Shown here: in pieces, positions 33,952 through 45,686 of the stretch
Layout of the letters: each line of letters begins with the position of its first letter
Position numbering within the stretch: position 1 is the stretch's first letter
Source of the DNA: Tuctoria greenei
Lineage: Eukaryota; Streptophyta; Magnoliopsida; Poales; Poaceae
Assembly: GCA_036927565.1 (NCBI GenBank)
Contig: JAYESD010000001.1
Location: forward strand, 274,671,560-274,735,559
DNA: 64,000 nucleotides
Direction of reading: 5' to 3'
Position numbers and translations under genes: made by a program
The notes under the pieces: generated by a model
Database searches by the model: none
What the model was told of the DNA's origin: nothing
What the model saw: the letters and a program-made list of their open reading frames with translations, nothing else

Positions 33952-34913
33952 ACACATGCCTAATGGCGAAAGAAGGTAAAAGAAAGGTAACAACAAAATT
34001 TTCCTCCTTGCATTCTTTTAATAAGGATAGTGATAACTATAGTGATGATGAGGATACGCTAGTTGGCTTAGATAAGAAAACTGCTGCCAAAATGAAATTT
34101 TTGATGGACAAGCTTGTTGATAAGGAGGAGCTTGTTGATCGCCAAGAAGATATGATCATCCATCAAAAGGAGGAGTATCTTAAGATCAAAAAGCTCCTTG
34201 AACTTGAAAAGGAGCGAAGCAAGTCACTAGAGCTTGAGTTAGCTTCAAGCAAGGAAGCTGGCTTGAAGCTAAGCGACTCAAATGTTATCATCAAGGATGA
34301 ATTTGCTAAATTAACCAAAGTTAACAAGATCCTTAAGGTACAAGTTGAGTCACTCAAACAAAGTGACCCTTCATCCTCTTCAAACTCACCTTCTCAACAC
34401 TTAAAATCTAAAAACTACTATTACTTGTGGATATGCTAAAATTGACACTAACTTAAAGGATAAGTCGAACTTGACAAAGGACAGGCATCCTTCCCGTAAT
34501 GGCATATTTGACAAGGAGAAGATCAAGTACGCACGCAGTGCATACTTGGCCACAAGACCTCCTAATGTGTGGGTGCCCAAATCACTTGTGGGTATTCTTA
34601 TGGTTGAAAGCAAAATTCTAGAAGCCACAAGAATAAAAAGGAGCGCATTGCTTTTGTCAAGGGAAACTCCCCTCAAGCTAGAAAGGCTAATAATGTTGAT
34701 AAGTCCAAACATGTTAGCACATATGAGCAACAACTATTATTTAGAACTTTTGAAGCATCTTATGTTCTTAAGAAAAGCAACTTTGGTAAAGTGTATGCCA
34801 AATATGTTGGGCCACGCCATGGGAACACCAAGTCCCATGTGTGGGTGCCCAAATCACTTGTGACTAACCTCAAAGGACCCAAGCAAGCTTGGGTACTTAA
34901 AACTAAGGCATAA
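33952..34913 (+). pseudogene. Gag remnant of element C
   Basis: Only the C-terminal coiled-coil part of gag is left: LMAKEGKRKVTTK, then LVGLDKKTAAKMKF, ERSKSLELELASSKEA and SDSNVIIKDE, all matching element A at 26056-26600. A frame break lies near 34436. The segment to 34913 matches 25573-26004 of A (YARSAYLATRPPNV, YVGPRHGNTKSHVWVP). The gag core and zinc knuckle are deleted. Confidence 0.8.
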
Positions 34914-37790
34914 TTTGTTTTTGCAGGCCTATTCCTCAGGTGGATTGAAATGAGTGCTAGATAGTGGATGCACCAATCACATGATTTTACGAAAGAAGGA
35001 TGTTTGTTGAATATGAAGAAAATGAAGATCCAAGCGAGGGCATCTATTTTGGAGACAATAGTCAAGGAAGGGTGCTCGGTACTGGTAAATTTGCAATATC
35101 ATATCAACACACGCTTTCTCATGTTTTGCATGTCGACTCCTTAGATTATAACCTTCTGTCCATATCTCAATTATGTGACAAGGGTTATAATTGCTTATTT
35201 ACTAATGAGGGTGTGACCGTCTCTAGAAGGAGTGATGACTCGGTTGCATTCAAGGGTGTGTTGAAGGGAAAGCTTTATCTTGTTGACTTCAGCAAAGATA
35301 AAGCCGAACTTGACACATGTTTGATTGCAAAGACCAACATGGATTGAATGTGGCATAGATGGCTAGCACATGTTGGTATGAGGAATCTTCAAAAACTCCT
35401 TAAGGGCGATCAAATCCGAGGTTTGAAGGATGTTGTTTTTGAGAAAGACAGGCCTTGTAGCGCGTGCCAAGCCGGGAAGCAAGTAGGAGCACCTCATCCC
35501 GCGAAGAACGTCATGACAACGAAAAGAAAGCTCGAGCTACTTCACATGGATCTGTTTGGTCCAATTGCTTACATAAGCATCGGCGGTAAAAAATACGGCT
35601 TAGTAATTGCTGATGATTTTTTGCGCTTCACGTGGGTTTTCTTTTTACATGATAAGACATAAACTCAGGGAACCCTCAAGAAGTTTCTCAAGCGTGCCCA
35701 AAATGAGTTCTCATTGAAGATCAAGAACATACGAAGTGACAATGACACGGAGTTCAAGAACATCCAAGTTGAGGAGTACCTAGACGAAGAAGGGATAAAG
35801 CATGAATTCTCAGCACCGTATTCCCCTCAACAAAACGGAGTAGCGGAAAGGAAGAATCGAACCCTCATAGATATGGTGAGGACAATGCTTGATGAGTACA
35901 AGACTTCAGACCGGTTTTGGGCGGAAGCAGTTAAAACCGCTTGTCACGCCATAAACTAACTCTATCTTCATCGACTTCTTAAGAAAACGTCATATGAGCT
36001 ACTCACCAGTAACAAGCGGAATATTTCCTATTTTCGAGTTTTTGGTTCTAAGTGTTATATTTTGAACAAGAAGCCTAGGACTTCAAAGTTCGCTTCGAAG
36101 TCCGATGAAGGTTTCTTGCTTGGCTATGATTCGAACTCTTACGTCTATCGTGTCTTTAACAAGGTCTCCGGACTTGTTGAAGTAGCACGTGACGTAGTGT
36201 TCGATGAAACTAACTGCTCTCAAGAAGAGCAAGTTGATCCATGTGTGCTAGATAGAAAAGAAGCTCCATGTCAAGCACTGAGAAGGATGGCGTTGGACGA
36301 TGTTCAACCACAAGCGCCACCTCCAAATGCAAATGATGAAGATGAACCACAAGTGGAGATAAATGATCAAGGGGGAGCTTCCACACAAGATCGACCTCAA
36401 GAAGACGAAGATGATCAGCACACCAATGAGGGCAACCATCTAGGGGGAGTAGAAGATGACCATGAAGATTCAAGACCACAAGTGCCACATCCAAGAGTAC
36501 ACCAATGCATCCAAAGAGATCACCCCGTCGACAACATAATCGGTGACATCCAAAAGGGAGTAACTACTAGATCTCGAATTGCTAATTTTTGTGAACATTA
36601 CTCTTTTGTATCCTTTTTGGAACCATGCAGGATTGAGGATGCATTGAAAGATCTGTATTGGGTGGTGGCAATGCAAGAAGAACTTAACAACTTCAAACGG
36701 AACGAGGTGTGGGAACTCGTCGAAAGACCCAAGTTCAACGTCGTTGGCACCAAATGGGTCTTTCGCAACAAGCAAGACGAACACGGGGTGGTGACAAAGA
36801 ACAAGGTGCGACTTGTGGCCAAAGGGTATTTACAAGTCGAAGCTCTATCAAATGTATGTGAAAAGTGCCTTTGTCAACAGACCAATCAAGGAGGAGGTGT
36901 ACGTGGAGCAACCCCCCAGATTCGAAGATCAAGAGTTCCACGACCACGTGTTCAAACTGCGTAAGGCTCTCTACGGCCTCAAAAAAGCTCCTAGAGCTTG
37001 GTATGAGTGTCTTAGAGATTTTTTAATTGAAAATGGATTTAAGATTGACAAAGCTGATTATACCTTGTTTACTAAACACTTCAACAATGATCTGTTGATT
37101 TGTCAAATTTATGTTGATGATATTATCTTTGGTTCAACTAACAAATCCTTTTGTGAAGAATTTAGTAAGATTATGACAGATAGGTTCAAGATGTCCATGA
37201 TGGGAGAGCAGAAATACTTCTTGGGATTCCAAGTGAGGCAACAAAAGGAAGGGACGTTTATAAGCCAAACCAAGTACACTCAATACATACTCAAGAATTT
37301 TGGAATGGACAACGCGAAGCCATCAAAGACTCCCATGGCAACAAATGGACACTTGGATCTAAATGAAGATGGACCAAATGTGGATCAAAAAGTATATCGC
37401 TCCGTGATTGGATCCCTACTTTACTTATGTGCATCTAGGCCTGATATTATGTTAAGTGTGTGCTTGTGTGCAAGATTTCAAGCCAATCCTAAGGAGTGTC
37501 ATTTGACAGTCGTTAAGAGAATCTTGCGATATTTAGGTTATACACCCAACCTAGGCCTTTGGTATCCTAAAGGTTCCAAATTCAATCTCATTGGATACTC
37601 CGATGCAGATTATGCCGGATGCAAAGTAGATAGAAAAGGTACCTCCGGTACATGCCAATTCCTAGGTAGATCCCTTGTTTCTTGGTCTGTTTCTTGGTCC
37701 TCTTAGAAACAAAACTCCATTGCCTTATCCACAGCCGAAGCAGAGTATGTTGCAGCCGGGAGTTGTTGTGCACAACTCCATTGCCCCCTA
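34914..37790 (+). pseudogene. Pol of element C, with an internal RT deletion
   Basis: Protease motif VLDSGCTNHMI (frame broken nearby), GAG-pre-integrase (MWHRWLAHVGMRNLQK ... CSACQAGK), integrase (LLHMDLFGP, YSPQQNGVAERKNRTL) with a stop near 35660 and another after ACHAIN, linker, then RT. In RT the segment carrying DETFAPVARLESIR in element A is missing: WVFRNK and VAKGY are followed almost directly by KLYQMYVKSAF. The catalytic YVDDIIFG is still present, followed by an RNase H start (YSDADYAGCKVDRKG). RNase H breaks off after AAGSCCAQL. This copy is inactive. Confidence 0.85.
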
Positions 37791-38516
37791 TTTTCTCTAT
37801 AAGCTCCTTCAAATATATACGAATGGGCTAATTGTTTCTGTTCTGGTGACCACGGACTAGTCCGTGGTTACCCGGACTAGTCCTCACATTGCAGACTAGT
37901 CCGCGGAGTGTCCGGTAGTTCGGACTAGTCCGGTTGACCATGGACTAGTCTGATTTTTCGACTCCATAACCCTAGGTGCTGCCAACCTAATCTTCTTCAT
38001 CCTCACAACTCACCTCACGTTCTCTCTCCTCACTCAAGTGCTCCTAAGGCGATTTCGTGGTTCCTCCATCAAATCCCCTCAAATTTCAGTGGCAATTGAT
38101 CTCCATTGCAAGGGGATTGAAGACCACAGACTTGTCCGCACCTACAGCTCCTCCAACCTCAAGAATCGAAGAATTTTGGTAAATTTCCTCCCAAACCCTA
38201 GAAACTTTGATTTCTTTCGTTTTGAATCAAATAGCTCAGTTCCTTCCAGTTAATGCAAGAATCCCTATTGTTTTACATCCTACTAGAGCTACTTCTGCAT
38301 TGAGAAACACCATAGAACCTCTAGTTAGGGTTTGAGAAGTGGAACACCGGACCAGTTCGGTCGCTATTTGGACAAGTCCGGTTCACCGGACTAGTCCGCA
38401 CTTGAAGACCGGACAAGTCAGATTCTTAACAGAACTCAACCCTAAATTCCTCTACTCGATGAGTTTCCTTTCCATCGATTCTCATCCATGAATTGTATAA
38501 TCTCCTTGTCAGGACA
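37791..38516 (+). other. Spacer of element C with LTR-like palindromes, before the post-pol ORF
   Basis: No gene is seen. CGGACTAGTCCG-type palindromes like those of the LTR occur again at about 37850-37950 and near 38350-38420, with GTGGTTACCCGGACTAGTCC and similar. Being inside the element and before a separate ORF, they may mark a second regulatory region, or a rearranged LTR piece. Confidence 0.6.
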
Positions 38517-40062
38517 ATGTCGAGCTCCAATGATGAGATCCCTGATTTTGAAATCGAGTTGGACCAAGAGTCTTTGCTTCGGTCCTCGACGGGCCAAAGC
38601 AAGAAAAGGCAACACCATGCCGCTGACCCGTCGCCCACTCCACCTCAAGTGCGACGAAAGGTCGAGGCCAAGAAGCCAGCATCCAAAGGAAAGGATGCAG
38701 CTGGCCCCAGCTTGGCAGCTCCTTGCCAAGCCAAGGGAAAAGGGAAAGGAATCGCCACCGGTCCCATTGGCCCCCTCCCGATGAGTGCTCCGAGGCAGGG
38801 GACTAGAGACCCCACTGAAGAGAAGTTCAATGGCAAAGGAAGTGATACGGCTTCCAAGCTCAAAATGATGGATTGTTACAGCAAATCCAAGAATGCAGCG
38901 GATGCCAGATTCTGGAGCAACTTTCACGCGGATTACTATAGCTCTGTACATCACAATGAAGACTTCGGTTGTACATAGCTAGTGGATTGACTGGAATCAT
39001 TTTGAAAGGAAGAGCTGTGGTGCTTTTGATGAAGTGGTGGAGGCTGTAGCAAGTCATGGACTGAAGGATCTGTTTGCCTTCAGGTACAACTGGAATGATG
39101 AAATTATTGCTCAGTTCTATGCCACCTGCTACTTTGCTAGTGATGAAGAGAGAGGGTGACTTAGATGACACATGGATCCAAGTACACCATTACTTTTGAT
39201 GAGTTTGCAAGAATGCTTCACCTAGAAGACACTGGCAACAATGAGCTAACCATCCACAACATTGGTGTCTTGGAGAAGGATAAAATGAAGTTTCTCTATG
39301 ACACTCGCTTGACATTCAATCCTCCTTTCACCAAGAACATGAAGCCATTCTTCATGGTTCTCAACAGAGTCCTCCAGAAGACCATAGCTCCAAAATATTG
39401 AGATGCAGGAAGTGTGCAAGGGTACTTGAAGACCTTAATGAAGGTGATAAGCAACCGGAAATTTGACATCTTCGACTATATCTGGAATGATATGGTGAAT
39501 ATCTCCTGCACACCGAACAGATCATGTGGCTATGCACCTTACTTGATGTTTATGATTGAGAAAGTCACGGGGATCGAGTTCGTGAAGGATGTGGAGCACA
39601 CTCTCCTGAGGCCTCAGAAGCCCTCCCAAGCCACTCTCCCAGCTGCTCCATCTTCAGCGTCCAGTGAAGAGGCTCCAAGGAGAGCCCAAGGAGATGCCAA
39701 GACTGCTCCCGATGCTTGGGTCCCTCCTCAAAAAGGGTCCTCAAGTGGCATATTGAAGTACCTGGCCGCCATCTTCGGCTCATGCAAAAAGGCTGAAGTG
39801 AAGCTTCATAAGTTGGACAAGGCAAGGAAGGCGGATATGAAGTATGTCAAGGAAAATGCCAAGTAAATTTGCCAGAAGCTGGAGATCGAGACCATTGGAT
39901 CTCCCGTTATCTCTGATGATTCAGCTTCAGATTTCTCGGAGTTACCACCTCTCTCTCTCCCCTGAGCTTGCCTATTTTGGCATTGGGGGCACTTTGAGTG
40001 GCTCTGCTACTCCTCCTCCTCAACCCGAAGATAAAGACGATGAGAGGACCGACAATGAGTAA
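38517..40062 (+). pseudogene. Post-pol (env-like / plant transposon protein) ORF of element C
   Basis: It starts at ATG 38517 (MSSSNDEIPDFEIELDQ). A Lys/Pro/Ala-rich region leads to WSNFHADYYSSVHHN, where the frame breaks (about 38978). It continues as WNHFERKSCGAF and WNDEIIAQFYATCYF, then TFDEFARMLHL (39190 on) and LQKTIAPKY (39400). The last part (39414-39866) has CGYAPYLMFMIEKVTG and a charged end. These motifs recall the extra ORF downstream of pol in Sireviruses and the Athila-type ORF; its function is not established. Three or more frame breaks make it a pseudogene. The start is my choice because the next Met-free stretch is conserved in character. Confidence 0.6.
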
Positions 40063-40513
40063 TGATCCTCTAGATCCCTCCTCTCCTTCTTTTTGGTGCC
40101 TTGATTCCAAAGGGGGAGAGATTGATGGGGAGTCACTAGGTCCTAGCTGTAGGTTGCGAGAGGAGAGCTCTAATTGTGTTTTCTTTTGGGTTGTAAAACT
40201 TTGACTGCGTTCTCTTATGTTATTGGACATGTGGTGTGAAACTATGACTTTTTTATGCTTATGACTTGTGTGTTATGCTTTAAATTTGATATTTATGCTT
40301 GATAACCTTGATACTATCATGATTATGCCATTCATATTATGCATATAAAGATTATTGTTCACACACATGTAGTTTTGCATCCCACCATAGAGAGTGCACA
40401 TATGTCTCATGTTTTCATTGCTTAATTTGTTCCAAACTCATATGTGCACCCATTATGAAAATTCTGCACTTTTAATCCTATTAGTGAAATCTCAATTGGT
40501 TGTCTTCAATCAC

Positions 40514-40528
40514 CAAAAAGGGGGAGAT
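40514..40528 (+). other. Polypurine tract of element C
   Basis: AAAAAGGGGGAGAT abuts the 3' LTR at 40529. A second tract (AAAGGGGGAGAGATTG) lies 400 bp upstream near 40110. Confidence 0.8.
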
Positions 40529-42124
40529 TGAAAGTGCATCTAGGCATCTCTTGTGGGTTTTGGTGAATTTATGACAAGGAAATGAGATCCTAACTAAATT
40601 GTTGAGATGAGCGCAGGTTTTAATGAAATTATGAAGAAAGCGCAAAAAGAAGGGAGAGTGAGGAATCAAGTTGAAAGGAGCTCAAGAAATGATTATATTA
40701 CTATTTGTGTATGGACTGTGTTGGAGAAACACACCCCAAGAGCTCAAGCAAATTTTAATCACTCTCACTGCACAAAGTTATACAGGTACGGAATAGTCCG
40801 ATGTACCTCGGACTAGTCTGATTTCTCTCTGTCCAAAATCGGACAAGTCCTCCCAGAGCGGACTTGTCTGCACAGTCCAGTTTCCCCAGACTGGACTAGT
40901 CCGCTATCACCACGGACTAATTCGATATCTCTCTGACTAAGATCGGACTAGTCCTCCCCAGTGCAGACTAGTCCTCAACAATTTATAGTTTGCACTATGT
41001 CGGACAAGTCTGATATCACAGCGAACTAGTCCAATATCTTTCTAACCAATATCGGACAAGTTCGATATCTGCACGGATTAGTCCGAAAAACCTTCTGACT
41101 AAAATCGGACAAGTCCTCCAAGTGCGGACTTGTCCTCAATTCACTAAGGGTTTCACCATGGCCAAACTAGTCCGATATGTGCCGGACTAGTCCGAACATC
41201 TCCAGAGACAAAAACGGACTAGTCCGCCCCTGGCCGAACAAGTCCGATAATTCGGGACACTTAGGATTTCCCACACGCCGCACACCGGACTAGTTCAGAA
41301 TCCGCCACGGACTAGTCCGGACTTTGAAAACCCTAACGGTAACTTTTGGAAACCCTAGTATAAATAGAGGTGCACGTCCCCTAATCAATCTCACTCAACT
41401 CCCTGCGCCATCACACCCTCCAAGAGCCTAGAAAACATGTCTCTCCACACAATGCAACGCAAGAAAGATCAAATCCTTGAGGATTAACTTTAGATCAAAG
41501 GAGAGACACGATTCTTCACATTTTGAGCTCTTGGGTTTGATTCTCTCGCACACTCTTGTTCTTTATTGCATATAATTCCAGTGTGTCGGTTGTGTATTCA
41601 GTTGTAAATCTTGGGGAGCCCTCAACTTGTGAGAAGGCCCCCTGGACTTGGTGATTTGCCCTTTGTGATTAGTTGAAGAGAATCGGCCTCCGTGGCGATT
41701 CGACGAGGGTAGGGTTGCTGAAGACTCGGTCCTTTCGTGGGCTCCTCCACGTAGATGTAGGTTGCCTTCGTGGGAACTGAACTACAGGATAAAAATCTTG
41801 TGTCTTCACTTTGTGCTTATTGTTCATTGTATCTAGGGTTTAATTGATCTTAGTCAAATTACGTCAAAACTTGAAACTAAGGTTACCTTATGTTATCTTC
41901 AGTTTAATTGAAGCAACATACTCTAGTTACATCTTAATTTCCGCTACGTAGAGTACTTGGATCGAGATCATCGATCAAACTTGATTGATCTAGTCCGCAT
42001 GCGCCGAACTAGTCCGCACACTACTGGACTAGTCCAATTTATCTTTATTTGATCAAGTTGCTGAGTATTGCAGGTTCCGACAAAAGTACAAAAAGGCCTT
42101 TTCACCCCCTCTAGGCCACATTCA
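40529..42124 (+). repeat. 3' LTR of element C, 1596 bp
   Basis: Begins TGAAAGTGCATCTAGG, ends CTAGGCCACATTCA. TATAAATA at 41359-41366 is followed by AGGTGCACGTCCC. Palindromes around CGGACTAGTCCG are dense from about 40790 to 41330. Complete, unlike the 5' copy. Confidence 0.9.
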
Positions 42125-44977
42125 CTTGTACTCGGTGAGGTTGACAGTAGACGAGTCTGCCGTGTTTTCAAGGATACGCATGAGGCAGAGTTGAGCCCGC
42201 TGTGCAACAGGGATCACTGAGGGGCAGACCGCTTGCATAGCACTCTGATGTGTGGGCTCCAGAGAGGAAGCCTCCTTCTGACGGCGACGTCTGGTCTTCA
42301 ACAGCGTGAGAGGTGACGCGCCCAATAGAGCGGATGCAACAGGCTGAAATAATTTGTGGATGGAGTTCTGACCGTCTGATCTGGGAAGCGACCCATCACG
42401 CTGCATGGCCTCACATCCTTCTGGCGCAGTTTGATTGGCCGCCACCTCATGCGAAACCGAAAGGTATCGTATTGCTGCACGGGCCCATGAACCACCTACT
42501 GCCAAGCTACAACTGTTTGAGCCTGCACCGCAGACCAACCCAATAGCTCCTCAAGCATCGGGTCCACGCTGTCATGAACATGAAGTAAAGTCGGATCCTT
42601 TCCTAAGTTGTAGAGCAACCAGGAAGGATCAGTGTCATCTCGGTGTCCCATCCGCCCGATTGCCTGTAGGTCTTGAGCAGCTATCAGAGAGCTGCTCGGC
42701 ACGGTCTCCATCGTGGCCAGAACTTTGTCGGGTCTCTCCGCCAATGGGGTGATGGCACGTCCTGATCTGGGGACCCATGTCTTGGCTGGACGTGCATGCA
42801 CGATACTGTGTCCATGCCCTACTACAGTAGCAGGAGGACCACCAGGCCTGCGCAGAGCAGACTGTTGGCTCCTCCACTGAGAAGGTGGTACCTTCTGTTG
42901 AGCACCGGCTTGGGCCCCACCATGTCAGGGACGCCGGTATCCTTTTAAGCCAGGAGGCGGGCGGTGGTCGTCATCATCACCAGCAGGCCAGTGATCACCA
43001 ACCGTTGGAGGACGGCAGCCCATGGAACGCCGAGGAGGTGGAGCAGCCTCTTGAGCCTCATATGGAACGCCTGGGAGCCAGAAACAACGATAGTATCTCG
43101 GGGCACCATCGTCATCGTCGGAGTTGGAAGAGACCGACGATAACCGGTCGCTACTATATGAAGAAGATGAATCTGGACGCATTGGGGTGAAATCATAAAA
43201 GTGATAAATATGAATAAGAACCTCCACCTCGTTCCCTTCTGGTGGTATATCCGACGGAGGCCCATTCGGCGGGACGTCAGAGACCCTGGACGTTTCTGCA
43301 TCTAATGGGAAGAAGATCACCTTCTTGATGCATGGCAGGAGGTTAGTATTGGACATCCATCCATAGAAGCCGAATTCGATCAGATCCACCTGCATTGTCG
43401 TAGCACGGTCCATGTGGTCGAAGATGCAGATATCACCGAGTATTTGTCGGATCCCCTCCGCGCATCTAGCGAACCAATGGAGGCCCTCAATGACGATCTT
43501 GATGTAGTATAGCCACGCGATGCCTATCGTCGTAGCTCCCAGTGTCCACGGTGATACCCAAAACTCGACATTGCCAGTGTAGATGTTGCCCTGCTGAAGC
43601 ACAACATCACACTAATTAGAATGACTAAGTCATGCAATGAAAGCACTGACACCCTGAGGAGCCACTGAGGTATCCCAGATCGGAAGACGGGCTTGCTGCT
43701 GTATAGCATGGCGGACATCATCGGGGACGATGGCATGATGACCACCCACAACAGAGAGAAGAACGAGGCGATGGCACAGACGCGCCAGCTCAGCCACCAT
43801 TGTTTCGCTGAGGAGGACAGTCACCTATCCATGGTTGGGTCGTTGTCCTGGAGTCATGACTGTAGCTGCCATCTCCACACCCAGGCCACAAAGCATGTCC
43901 CGGAAGGTGGTTCCTGGTCGACGGCGGCTAGTGTCTCAAGCTGCCGGCGAGAGCGATGGAAAGGCTAGCCGACTCTGAATATCGGGAGCTGAGTCAAGCA
44001 GTCGAGGATGAACACTCCTGTTGGCATCAGAGGAAGAAGGTTGAGAACAACGGCGAGTGGTGTGGCCACTGTGGAGGCAGCAAACACACCTCGGCGGTTC
44101 ACGACACTGAGCAACAAAGTGGTTCTTGGCAAGGCATCAGAAGCAATGGCCCACTAGTGCCTTCTTAAGCACCTCAGTAGGGAACAGTGAATCATTCTTC
44201 AAATCACGACCAGATGCCAATTTAGGATGGTCATGCTGACGCTTTCAGCATCGCGGGTTCACTAGCTTCCAATCTAGTGAAAGAAGTAACTCCCTAATGC
44301 TGACGGAGATCGACTGGGAGTTAATCTTCAGTCGCTGCGAGCTCTCCGACTTGCCCCGTAGGGATAGCAAGAGAGGGGCTGAAGAGGAGTGATGAGGCTG
44401 CAGGGAAGGTACACACTCCATCCTTGCCTGCAAAGATCTTGGTTTTGGTGACGGCTTCAATGCCCGGACAGAGCCTGACATGGTCGCCATGCCTGGCAAT
44501 ATCAAAACACCAAGATCTTGTATCGGTGCGGTCATCAACCCATCCCGCTCCATGGCGGGCAGCTCCAATAGGGTGACCTTTGGGGTAGATGTTGGCCTTG
44601 ATGACATCGTCGCCGGAGAAAGGCGCCAGCTGCCCCCCCCCCCCCCCCCATTTCCTCAGCGTGATAGTCATGGCGATGACCACTGAAGTGAAGAGGGGTG
44701 GGAATCCTTGTTTCCCCTCTGCCGAATCTAGAAACTGCAACTTATTTGAATCATCCTCTAAAAGGTGAGAGTGATGACAGGGAGAGGATGACCTCTCAGA
44801 TAGCCAATGAATCCCTTCCTCATCGGAGTCAGACAGCTCATCATTAATTACAGGCAACAACGAGAGGTTGTAGTCCTCAGCAGAAACAACAGATCTATGC
44901 ATTGTCGAGGACGGGCTCAACAGCGCCGAGAAAGGAGGACAAAGGAGCAGGGGGCACAACGAAGAAGGGTATGACAA
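42125..44977 (-). pseudogene. LINE ORF1, N-terminal and middle parts (right of element C)
   Basis: The start is near 44977 or the next Met at 44902 (MHRSVVSAEDYN). The N-terminal part is acidic. On the minus strand two CCHC knuckles lie at about 44070-44145 (CXXCLAKNHFVAQC and CVCCLHSGHTTRRC). A TGA (44137-44139) stands inside the first. A DUF4283-like region follows (43602 to 43000) with VIEGLHWFARCAEGIRQILG and GWMSNTNLLPC. The C-terminal part shows VAQRAQLCLMRILEN and NLTEYK, and continues across element C to 33315. Known members bind the LINE RNA. Several frame shifts and a G17 tract (44633-44649 on plus as C) make it inactive. Confidence 0.8.
44633..44649. repeat. C17 homopolymer in LINE ORF1
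   Basis: About 17 C residues on the plus strand encode a Gly run (KWGGGGG) on the minus strand. This is the third long G/C homopolymer in the window. Confidence 0.8.
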
Positions 44978-45085
44978 GATGGGCTGTGTTGGGCAGGGGA
45001 TGGTGTTGGGAGGGATTGGAGCAGGGTGGACAAGGCGGTGGGGGACGACGGCGAGAGGGTCACCGGTGGGGCGTAAGGCTATCTC

Positions 45086-45686
45086 ATGCTCTCTGAACTT
45101 TTCCTTAAGCGTCTTTATGAGGATATTAAACTAGTTGTAAAGATAAAGGCCTCAACCGCCAATTCAATATCCAGGTCATCACTCCGTGACAAGATAAATG
45201 CATGGTCGGTCAACACAGAACAGTTGAATCTCGGCCGACTCACTGAGATCAATATAAGCTCAAATGGGTTCTTCACAACCACAGGAAGAAAGAAGAATAG
45301 TGGGTTGGTGAGTTGAAAAGAGGCTATCAGTTTTATTCTAGAGTGTGAGGCATCGGAAATCAGAGCAAAAGTCAGACAGGCCATAAGTAGCAATATATAT
45401 GCTTCAAAATTACAAGAATGGAAGAATGAAGACATTAAGTGTTGATGGTGGCATGAATCACACTGAAACAAAGAGGACTATTTGTTGAATGTGGATTGTG
45501 TATCTGTTTCTTCAGTGGCTCGAAGGCTCCATGAGACCATGAGCATCAACTCCTAGGCTGATTTAGCTACTTCACGTTGTAACATTGGTTGGCCTATTAG
45601 CGGGCGATCCGTTTTTTACTTGTTTCCGCATTATGGATTTCCTCCTGTTCATGTACATCAAGTTTATCATCTCTCACACTTTGTTG
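45086..45686 (+). other. Unassigned stretch with an exon-like open frame (45086-45442)
   Basis: Between the LINE and CACTA-2. One plus-strand frame runs from 45086 to 45442 with a single TGA at 45314-45316. It encodes segments such as ELFLKRLYEDIKLVVKIKA, SLRDKINAWSVNTEQL and IRAKVRQAISSNIYASKLQEW. The composition and lack of repeats look like an ordinary protein rather than a transposon, but I do not recognise the family. It may be a captured or interrupted host-gene exon. The rest (45443-45686) shows nothing I can name. Confidence 0.35.

Larger units (their letters stand above)
33316..42124 (+). mobile_element. Copia element C (Sirevirus-like, same family as A), plus strand, 8.8 kb, nested in the LINE
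   Basis: It has a 5-bp target duplication CTTGT (33311-33315 and 42125-42129). The 3' LTR is 40529-42124; the 5' LTR begins at 33316 but breaks off near 33951 and joins gag directly, so its 3' half, the primer-binding site and the first part of gag are deleted. Decayed gag and pol follow, then a post-pol ORF (38517-40062) and a polypurine tract at 40514-40528. LTR termini, palindromes and protein sequence match element A. Confidence 0.9.
29600..45085 (-). mobile_element. LINE (L1-type, grass zinc-knuckle ORF1), split by copia element C and truncated by element A
   Basis: ORF1 (zinc knuckle) and ORF2 (endonuclease, RT, zf-RVT) follow each other on the minus strand. ORF1 is divided by element C, whose 5-bp target duplication CTTGT fits the break exactly: coding reads without a gap from 42125 to 33315. 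ORF2 is cut at 29600 by the 5' LTR of element A; the missing 3' end should lie beyond the left edge of the window. The 5' limit near 45085 is a guess from the end of GC-rich sequence typical of the LINE leader. Confidence 0.85.

Noticed and set aside
38493..38784. Second plus-strand frame at the start of the post-pol ORF of element C
   Set aside because: It overlaps the frame with the family-like start and has biased, non-conserved composition.
40529..42124. True envelope gene downstream of pol in element C
   Set aside because: No signal peptide or membrane segments are visible in the ORF before this LTR; 'env-like' is only a positional label.
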